Below are positions 58,468 to 64,000 of a stretch of 64,000 nt of DNA, piece by piece. The stretch is from the NCBI GenBank assembly GCA_009785335.1, contig WQWM01000001.1:124001-188000 (forward strand). Reading direction: 5' to 3'. Made by a program: the position numbers and the translations under genes. Under the pieces are notes generated by a model. It was given only the letters and a program-made list of their open reading frames with translations, searched no databases and was not told the DNA's origin. The stretch is from Oscillospiraceae bacterium. GTDB lineage: Bacteria > Bacillota > Clostridia > Oscillospirales > Acutalibacteraceae. Each line of letters starts with the position of its first letter. The stretch's first letter is position 1.

Positions 58468-58498
58468 ATAGGGGCGGATAAAATCCGCCCCTACAAAC
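58468..58498. repeat. Compact TGTAGGGGCGG palindrome
   Basis: TAGGGGCGGAT/ATCCGCCCCTA, a nearly perfect hairpin between the sortase and the tiny-protein genes. It may attenuate transcription. Confidence 0.7.
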
Positions 58499-58503
58499 TA
58501 GTA

Positions 58504-59664
58504 TTAACTGCTTCTGCCAATGGGGTGCCAAACATCGCTGGGGTCAAAGGGATTTTGGCGGCCCTGTCGGTCAAACATGATTTGCGGCAAGCGCGGGTTG
58601 GGATTGTTGCGTATCGCTCCTGAGGAAAGACTGGCGGTTTCGCCGGGGCGTACGCGACGACCAAATACATACAAGAATGCATCCGGGAAGTCATAAATGC
58701 AGGTTTGCAGCGTGATGAGATAATCGCCCCAGCTCACATCAAGGTCAACCTCAACCAGGCTGCGTTGACGAATGGCACGAATAAAGCCATCAAAGTTCAC
58801 CGCCGTGGGGAAATCTGGCGTGTTGGCGCGGAACATATAGAAATTGTCGTGCTCCAACCGCCCATTCACAATCACCGAGGCAAAAATGAGATATTGATGC
58901 ACATCACCGTTCTCAAGGGTGAGAGTGATTAGCGGGTTGCGGCGCACGCCGTCTGCCGTGCGGAAACGTGGCAGGCGCGAGAAGATGGTGCCGTCGCGCA
59001 TGTGGTGGCCGTAGATAATCAGGTTGGTGGACATGGGCGTGGTGCGCACGCGGTTGCGGAAATCAAAAAACGGGTTGCCGTGGCGCGATGGGCGGCCATG
59101 CAAATCACGGTAAAGATAAAAGTCGTTGTCACGCGCCTGCACCACCGGCAAGTCAATGTCTGCGCCGGGCACTTCAAGCCAAGCCATCACGTCACGATTG
59201 ATGTCATGCAACTCTTCAAACGAGTAGCGGCCAATACGCACACGCGGTGCAATTATATTGCGATATCCCGCTGCGGGATGCTCCGGGGCTTCGGGGTCCT
59301 GTTCGGGCGGATTCTCGGCGCAAAATGCACAGTAGTCCATGTCCTCGGGCCATGGATTGCGGCACACGCTGCACTCATAGCCATATATCGGCACCGGACG
59401 AGCTTCAATCGCGTCCTGCATGGTGCGATGATGCATCCACGGCAACACCCCGGCCCAAACAATGAGAAAAACGGCAGCACCCACCGCAACCAGCGCAAAC
59501 ACATCAAACAGAATTTTGCGCAGGCGCTCCTTTGGGCTGTCGCCTTTGAGCGGGAACATGTGCTGCTCAAAAAAGGTTTTGCGCTTGCGTCCGCCTTCGA
59601 TCACCGCTTCTGTGGCGTCGATGGCTTCTTGCGATTCGGGCAGATCCCATGGGTTTTCGTGCAT
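58504..59664 (-). CDS. Class B sortase with zinc-ribbon insert
   Basis: The 386-residue membrane transpeptidase anchors proteins to the wall. Cytoplasmic tail, membrane helix at 52-74, then an unusual CXXC...CXXC module (ECSVCRNPWPEDMDYCAFC, residues 97-115), then the sortase fold. Catalytic residues: His220 in IIYGHHM, Cys322 in LQTCIYDF, Arg336 in FGRRVR. A Pro-rich C-terminal tail follows. No LPXTG or NPQTN-type substrate is visible in the window. Located 12 bp after cinA. Confidence 0.88.
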   Translation of the reverse strand: MHENPWDLPESQEAIDATEAVIEGGRKRKTFFEQHMFPLKGDSPKERLRKILFDVFALVAVGAAVFLIVWAGVLPWMHHRTMQDAIEARPVPIYGYECSVCRNPWPEDMDYCAFCAENPPEQDPEAPEHPAAGYRNIIAPRVRIGRYSFEELHDINRDVMAWLEVPGADIDLPVVQARDNDFYLYRDLHGRPSRHGNPFFDFRNRVRTTPMSTNLIIYGHHMRDGTIFSRLPRFRTADGVRRNPLITLTLENGDVHQYLIFASVIVNGRLEHDNFYMFRANTPDFPTAVNFDGFIRAIRQRSLVEVDLDVSWGDYLITLQTCIYDFPDAFLYVFGRRVRPGETASLSSGAIRNNPNPRLPQIMFDRQGRQNPFDPSDVWHPIGRSS

Positions 59665-59676
59665 AATTTACCTCCA

Positions 59677-60957
59677 CTATATCATCAATTGTCGTACTAA
59701 GTCAAGTGCGTGTTTCGTTGCCACGCTGCGGTTATAGGCGCGGTCACTTCGGCCGGTTTCAAGCTTAAGCGATTTGTGCTGGCTGCCATCTGTCGCATGC
59801 AGGAAAATTAATCCTGCGGGCTTGTCTGTGTCATCAGCTGGGCTTGCCATGCCAGTGACCGCGAGGGCCAAGCTTGCACCCGAACGAACTAGTGCCCCCA
59901 GTGCCATTTCTTGTGCACATTCGGCACTGACTGCGCCGAACCGTGAAATTGTTTCACATGAAACATTTAGCAAATTTTGCTTGGCTTCGTTGGCATAGGT
60001 AATAAATCCCCAGCCAAACACTTGTGACGCGCCGGGCAGGTCGGTCAATCGCTTGCAAATGCTGCCGCCAGTGCAGCTTTCTGCGATGGCGAGGGTTTTG
60101 TGCTGTGCATGCAACAGCTCAAGCACAACCTGCTCCAATGGTTTGTCGACGGAATAGGCGTAATTTCCTAACACATGTTGCAATTTTTTTATCGTGCAGT
60201 CACACATGTCCTCTGCCTGGGCTTGAGTAGCAGCCGCAGCACTGATGCGCAGATAGGCTTCACCTTCTTTTGCGTAGGGCGCGACGGTGGGGTTTGTGCT
60301 GCTTAAAAAGCTGTCACACAGCTCTGCCATGCGGCCTTCGCCAATGCCCATGGTGCGCAAGTGGTGCGACACAATCACACCGTCGCTGCATTGCTGTAAC
60401 ATAGGCGCAAGCATATTGGCAAACATGTGCTGTAACTCACGGGGTGGACCGGGTAGTAGAACCACGATTTTGGTTGCCCCCTCAGTCGCGCAGTCGCGCG
60501 CCAGCTCCCCCGCATGCGGTGGAGCCTGTAAGGTTTCGATGTAAATGCCCGGGGCGGTGCCATTTTCGTTATATAATACCGTGCAGCCTTGGGGCACCAT
60601 AGCCTGTTTACGATTGCTTTGCACGCAGGGCTGACAACGTACACGGAAAAAATCCTCAATGCATTGCATCTGCTTGGCGTCTTCTTGCAGCAGCAAGCCC
60701 AGTGCTTCGGCAACCACCTCTTTGGTTAAGTCATCTTGTGTGGGACCAAGCCCGCCCGTTAAAATAACGATGTCACTGCGCCCTAGCGCAAGCATAAAAT
60801 CCTCGCGCAGGCGTTGTGGGTTGTCACCCACGGTGTTCACGCGTTGCACAGAAATGCCCATGGCTGCCAGCTCGCGGCACAAAAACTGCGCGTTGGTGTT
60901 GAGGATTTCGCCCAGCAGCAGCTCCGTGCCGACGTTAATGATCTCGCACACTTGCAT
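59677..60957 (-). CDS. cinA: CinA-like protein (nicotinamide-nucleotide amidase / competence-damage protein) with repeat insertion
   Basis: The 426-residue protein has an N-terminal MoCF-type domain (IINVGTELLLGEILNTNAQFL, ILTGGLGPTQDDLTKE, NENGTAPGIYIE) and a C-terminal nicotinamide-nucleotide amidase domain (LAIAESCTGGSICKRLTDLPGAS, VSAECAQEMA, VTGMASPADDTDKPAGL). Between IYIE and KIVVLLPGPP about 20 residues (LQAPPHAGELARDCATEGA) are inserted, encoded by a dispersed repeat. GGAGGAG precedes ATG 60957. Confidence 0.9.
   Translation of the reverse strand: MQVCEIINVGTELLLGEILNTNAQFLCRELAAMGISVQRVNTVGDNPQRLREDFMLALGRSDIVILTGGLGPTQDDLTKEVVAEALGLLLQEDAKQMQCIEDFFRVRCQPCVQSNRKQAMVPQGCTVLYNENGTAPGIYIETLQAPPHAGELARDCATEGATKIVVLLPGPPRELQHMFANMLAPMLQQCSDGVIVSHHLRTMGIGEGRMAELCDSFLSSTNPTVAPYAKEGEAYLRISAAAATQAQAEDMCDCTIKKLQHVLGNYAYSVDKPLEQVVLELLHAQHKTLAIAESCTGGSICKRLTDLPGASQVFGWGFITYANEAKQNLLNVSCETISRFGAVSAECAQEMALGALVRSGASLALAVTGMASPADDTDKPAGLIFLHATDGSQHKSLKLETGRSDRAYNRSVATKHALDLVRQLMI
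60477..60535. repeat. Dispersed CCCCCTCAG...GGTGGAGCC repeat inserted in frame in cinA
   Basis: Closely related to the intergenic copy at 27651-27704, with the same ends CCCCCTCAG and GGTGGAGCCT and a shared GCGCCAGCTCCCCCGCA core. Confidence 0.8.
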
Positions 60958-60980
60958 ACAAACTCCTCCAAACAAATCTA

Positions 60981-61036
60981 GAACAGCGCGAAGCAGCTAA
61001 AGTTCTTTTGGTTACTTTTCTTTCAAAAAAAGTAAC
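60981..61036. repeat. Composite hairpin repeat between thiI and cinA
   Basis: GCGCGAAGCAGCTAAAGTT, then GGTTACTTTTCTTT/AAAAAAAGTAAC. Same family as 1995 and 3329. Confidence 0.65.
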
Positions 61037-61055
61037 GCCTGCGCGGCGAGCGCAA

Positions 61056-62228
61056 TCATGCATCAATCGCCATATATTTCGTGCCCTCAATGGCCTCATC
61101 TATCATTGTATCCAAGTCAAGTGCCGATTCTGCTTGTTCAACCAAAGAAAGTTTGGGGCGCGTGCGCGGGCGACGCGGCGTGAACACCGTGCAGCAATCT
61201 TCATAGGGCAAAATAGAGATATCAAATGTGCCGATTTGCCGAGCAATTTGCACGGCTTCGTCTTTGTCCATGCCAATTAGCGGACGAAACACAGGCATGG
61301 TGGTTGCGGCATCCGTGCAAGCGAGGGCTTCGAGTGTTTGACTGGCCACCTGGCCCAGACTTTCCCCTGTGATGAGCGCCCCGCAGTTTTCACGCTGGGC
61401 GATGATCTCGCTCACGCGCATCATCACGCGGCGCATGATGAGCGTAAATAGCTCCTCGGGGCAGCGGGTTTTGATTTGCTCTTGAATGGCCGTAAACGGC
61501 ACCACAAACAGACGAATGCGTCCGCTGTAACCCGCCACTTGGCCGAGCAGCTTATGCACTTTTTCCTCTGCGCGCTGGCTGGTGTAGGGCGGGCTGGCAA
61601 AGTGAATGGCCGCAAGCCGCAAGCCGCGCCGCGCCATCATCCAGGCAGCCACAGGGCTGTCAATTCCCCCGCTGATGAGAATAGCCGCATCACCTGCGGT
61701 GCCCACGGGCAAGCCGCCCGCTCCGCGGATTTGATTGGCATGGATGAAGGCGTACTGATCACGCACTTCAATGTTCACCGTCACGTCGGGCTTGTGCACG
61801 TCTACTTTAAGATGAGGAAAGGCATTGAGCAATTGCTCACCCACTTTTGCACAAATCTGCGGCGAGTTGAGTGGGAAAGTTTTGTCTGCCCGCTTGGCTT
61901 CGCACTTGAAGGTGCGAACACCAACGAGCTGCTCGTCCAGATAAGGCGCGCAGTGTTCTAGGATGGCATCCATACTTTTGGGCAGGCGCAGAGCACGGCT
62001 ATAGCCCGCGATGCCGAAAACTTGTCCCACATGCGCGGCAGCCCGGTGCATGTCCATTTGGCTGTTGGCAGGAATCACTTGCAAAGTGGACTGTTGCAAG
62101 CTAAATTGCCATTGGCCCAGTGGTTCAAGCGCACGCCGCAGGTTGCGCACAAGCTGTTGTTCGAAGGTGCGGCGGTTGTTGCCCTTTAGCACCAGCTCGC
62201 CGGCTTTGATCAAGAGAATTTCAGTCAT
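61056..62228 (-). CDS. thiI: tRNA 4-thiouridine synthetase / thiazole biosynthesis protein ThiI
   Basis: Transfers sulfur to tRNA U8 and to the thiazole pathway. The 390-residue protein has LIKAGELVLKGNNRRTFEQQL with an N-terminal ferredoxin-like part, a THUMP domain, and the PP-loop ILISGGIDSPVAAWMM. GESLGQVASQTLEAL and ILPYEDCCTVF follow. No C-terminal rhodanese domain, as in most Firmicutes. The start is taken at 62228; an in-frame ATG at 62243 is possible, and neither has a strong ribosome site. It follows the cysteine desulfurase gene, its sulfur donor. Confidence 0.93.
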   Translation of the reverse strand: MTEILLIKAGELVLKGNNRRTFEQQLVRNLRRALEPLGQWQFSLQQSTLQVIPANSQMDMHRAAAHVGQVFGIAGYSRALRLPKSMDAILEHCAPYLDEQLVGVRTFKCEAKRADKTFPLNSPQICAKVGEQLLNAFPHLKVDVHKPDVTVNIEVRDQYAFIHANQIRGAGGLPVGTAGDAAILISGGIDSPVAAWMMARRGLRLAAIHFASPPYTSQRAEEKVHKLLGQVAGYSGRIRLFVVPFTAIQEQIKTRCPEELFTLIMRRVMMRVSEIIAQRENCGALITGESLGQVASQTLEALACTDAATTMPVFRPLIGMDKDEAVQIARQIGTFDISILPYEDCCTVFTPRRPRTRPKLSLVEQAESALDLDTMIDEAIEGTKYMAIDA

Positions 62229-62249
62229 GGTTATATCTTTCATTTGTTA

Positions 62250-62305
62250 TATGTAGGGGCAACCGTTCTCGGTTACCCATCGTTGCTAAGCGTGCACAGC
62301 GAAGC
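62250..62305. repeat. Degenerate TGTAGGGGC and CACAGCGAAGCGGC repeats
   Basis: TGTAGGGGCAACCG/CGGTTACCC, then GTGCACAGCGAAGCGGC, in the gap between the cysteine desulfurase and thiI genes. Confidence 0.55.
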
Positions 62306-62309
62306 GGCT

Positions 62310-63440
62310 TTATCTTCTTAATAAAGTAGCTAGGGCTTCTGCCAGCGCATAGAGAAACGCGTCAATTTCTTGCCAAGTCGTCAAGCGCGATAGGCTGATG
62401 CGCAACGCGGAGGTCACGTAGCTGTCGGGCAGGCCCATTGCTTGCAACACGCGGCTTTTGGAGCCCTTTGCACAAGCTGAGCCCGACGACACATGCACAT
62501 TGCGCTCGGTGAGAAAGTTGATCATCACTTCGCTGGGCAAGCCAGGCACTGAAATATTGGTGAGATACGGCAACGCATCAGACGGGGAGTTGATGAACAC
62601 ACCCGGCATAGCTTGCAGCCCGGCCACCAAGCGGTCACGCAGTGCGGTGACATGGTTAAAGGCCTGCGTATGATCAGGGATGGCGGCAACAGCGGCGGCA
62701 AAGCCGGCAATCGCGGGGATGGGCTCGGTGCCGGGACGCAGGCGTTGTTCTTGCGAGCCGCCAAATAGGATTGGGCTGATTTTCACGCCGTTGCGGACAT
62801 ACAATGCACCTGCACCCTTGGGGCCGTGGATTTTGTGCGAACTGACCGTGAGGAGGTCTGCGCCCAGTTGCTGTGGATGAATGGGCAGCTTGCCAAAGGC
62901 CTGCACGGCGTCGCAGTGGATAAGTGCAGGGGCACCCGCTCGCCGCACCATGCGGCGAATCACATCAATGGGCTGCACGGTGCCCACTTCATTGTTCACA
63001 GCCATCAGGCTAACTAAGATGGTGTCGCGGTTGATGGCCGCAGCCAGATCTTCTTCTTTTACGCGGCCGGTGTGATCCACGCCGAGATAGACGACATCGT
63101 AACCACGACTGGCAAGTTCAGCACAGCTTTCGGCAGTGGAGGAATGTTCAACGCTGGAGGTAATGATACGACAGCCTTGTCTTGCACGGGCGGTGGCAGT
63201 GCCCAGCACGGCGAGATTGTTGGCCTCGGTGCCGCCTGAGGTGAAAATGATTTCACCGGGCAAACAAGACAAACCGGCCGCCACGGTAGCACGGCATTGG
63301 TTAAGCAAGTGCTCGGCCTGCAAACCAATGCGATGCATGGAACTGGGATTGCCCCACGTGACGCTAATCGCCTGTTGCATGGCTTGCACCGCCTCGGTGC
63401 AAACCGGCGTGGTTGCACTATTATCCAGATAAACTTCCAT
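62310..63440 (-). CDS. Cysteine desulfurase (NifS/IscS family)
   Basis: The 376-residue PLP enzyme provides persulfide sulfur for ThiI. VYLDNSATTPV at the start, FTSGGTEANNLAV, EHSS, the PLP lysine in VSSHKIHGPKG, and the mobile catalytic cysteine in SSGSACAKGSKSRVL. Length is typical. AAGGAGG precedes the ATG. The operon with thiI resembles the nifZ-thiI pair of Bacillus. Confidence 0.93.
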   Translation of the reverse strand: MEVYLDNSATTPVCTEAVQAMQQAISVTWGNPSSMHRIGLQAEHLLNQCRATVAAGLSCLPGEIIFTSGGTEANNLAVLGTATARARQGCRIITSSVEHSSTAESCAELASRGYDVVYLGVDHTGRVKEEDLAAAINRDTILVSLMAVNNEVGTVQPIDVIRRMVRRAGAPALIHCDAVQAFGKLPIHPQQLGADLLTVSSHKIHGPKGAGALYVRNGVKISPILFGGSQEQRLRPGTEPIPAIAGFAAAVAAIPDHTQAFNHVTALRDRLVAGLQAMPGVFINSPSDALPYLTNISVPGLPSEVMINFLTERNVHVSSGSACAKGSKSRVLQAMGLPDSYVTSALRISLSRLTTWQEIDAFLYALAEALATLLRR

Positions 63441-63474
63441 GGTTTGTACCTCCTTTGCCCGGTAGTGTTCTTCT

Positions 63475-63503
63475 ATTATACATGGTTATTGCTCCTATTT
63501 CAA
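63475..63503 (-). promoter_or_regulatory. Promoter of cysteine desulfurase-thiI
   Basis: TTGAAA, 17-bp spacer, TATAAT on the minus strand, 34 bp before the ATG. Confidence 0.7.
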
Positions 63504-63733
63504 GTCGGTAAGGGGAAAAAAATGAAAAAATGGCACCTGCCGGGGATTTTTGGGGCGGCTTTGGCCGCATGGCGAAGATTTTTTTACAGCTTTTGTCTTC
63601 TATGCACAGTATATGCGAAAGATCCGGACATGACATACTGCCAAACTTTCCCGCTGTGAAGCGCGGAAGTTCCCAAGGCTTGGAAAGACATGTTTTTACT
63701 CTGTGAATTTATCGCATTATTTCGGTGAAGTTA

Positions 63734-63762
63734 TTGATTTTCATGCGTTGAAGCGTTATAAT
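63734..63762 (+). promoter_or_regulatory. Promoter of the right-edge gene
   Basis: TTGATT, 17-bp spacer, TATAAT. A leader of about 75 nt follows; I see no known riboswitch in it. The rest of 63504-63733 holds no supported gene. Confidence 0.65.
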
Positions 63763-63843
63763 GCAATTACCCTTATTGCGGGAAACATATCGGCAATCAT
63801 GGGGATTTGGAAAACATGGACGTGCCTGGAAGGGTGGGAAAGG

Positions 63844-64000
63844 ATGAAATCATTTTCTGTGCATCAACAAATTGTACCCGTCTTGTTGCTGCAACACGCA
63901 AATTTGCCGCAGCAAGAGTGCCTGCTGCCCTTGCGAGCACAACCCGAGCGCTTGGCCAACCCTGACCAATTTTCTATGCAACTGTGCAGTGCGTTGCGCC
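63844..64000 (+). CDS. N-terminal fragment of an unidentified protein (runs off the window)
   Basis: ATG 63844 opens a frame that stays open to the window end (52 codons). It starts MKSFSVHQQIVPVLLLQHAN. It is not secreted by appearance, and the family is not recognisable from this part. A promoter 80 bp upstream supports it. Confidence 0.5.
   Translation, partial: MKSFSVHQQIVPVLLLQHANLPQQECLLPLRAQPERLANPDQFSMQLCSALR

Noticed and set aside
63522-63659. Plus-strand ORF of 45 codons starting MKKWHLPG
   Set aside because: The GGGG-A7 before the ATG is a poor ribosome site, there is no promoter or terminator, and the C-terminus lies in ordinary intergenic sequence.

Overview
The window is a gene-dense chromosomal segment (roughly 50% G+C by eye) from a Gram-positive, endospore-forming member of the Firmicutes, most likely an uncultured clostridial (Oscillospirales-like) lineage. 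This rests on SpoVT, a SpoIID-family protein, promoters resembling sigma-G and sigma-K sites, lipoproteins, a class B sortase, RicT/YaaT next to holB, and many sigma-A promoters with a 17-bp spacer. There is no prophage, insertion sequence with a transposase, CRISPR array or rRNA operon. The accessory character comes from short dispersed repeats and many small or secreted proteins of unknown function.

Layout. 1-3.2 kb: end of an unknown gene, a DUF1292 protein, a structured intergenic RNA candidate, a hypothetical protein, a MraZ-like protein with a Cys tail, and acetate kinase (ackA). 3.4-8.1 kb (minus): polyamine ABC transporter potABCD plus a zinc-ribbon membrane protein. 8.2-15.5 kb (minus): a 2419-residue InlB-type repeat surface protein. 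15.6-16.1 kb: tRNA-Ser(CGA) and tRNA-Arg(CCT). 16.2-18.0 kb: PHP phosphoesterase operon. 18.1-23.6 kb (minus): operon of two tandem membrane-anchored paralogs, rnc, a small protein, a DUF1361 protein and a membrane-tethered dihydrofolate reductase fusion. 23.7-26.8 kb: flavin reductase-like protein, amino-acid permease, methyltransferase. 26.8-28.2 kb: rpsF-ssb-rpsR and an SRP RNA. 28.3-33.7 kb: secreted protein, spoVT, a Ca2+-type P-ATPase, a lipoprotein and a methyltransferase. 33.7-38.2 kb: gpmI, a candidate type I toxin-antitoxin locus, lipoproteins and a membrane acyltransferase. 38.2-44.6 kb: iron-type alcohol dehydrogenase, a Cys/Gly/Asn-rich coat-like protein, three tandem small secreted paralogs, holB, ricT, ferredoxin. 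44.7-50.6 kb: HTH regulator, membrane protein, dipeptidase, OFA-type MFS with a 35-residue companion, AEC transporter, tRNA-Ser(GGA). 50.6-56.1 kb: a gene whose promoter spacer contains a G12 tract, then a run of small metabolic genes ending in metK, and an A+T-rich gene. 56.2-64 kb (minus): SpoIID-like protein, three tiny membrane proteins, class B sortase, cinA, thiI, cysteine desulfurase, and the start of a further plus-strand gene.

How it fits together. Housekeeping clusters are conventional: translation and replication (rpsF-ssb-rpsR, SRP RNA, holB-ricT, rnc), sulfur transfer to tRNA (cysteine desulfurase-thiI), central carbon (ackA, gpmI) and SAM synthesis (metK). Around them sit envelope genes: lipoproteins with Thr/Glu-rich linkers, two of whose transcription units share an operator-like palindrome GTTACAA-N2-TTGTAAC abutting the -35 box; a sortase; a giant adhesin-like protein; and clusters of tiny membrane proteins.

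The most notable signals are the G12 tract in a promoter spacer (possible phase variation), the candidate type I toxin-antitoxin locus, the DHFR fused to an extracellular domain, a dispersed repeat inserted in frame in cinA, the permuted order of SpoIID motifs, and several families of dispersed palindromic repeats. All calls are from reading the sequence; no database search was possible.
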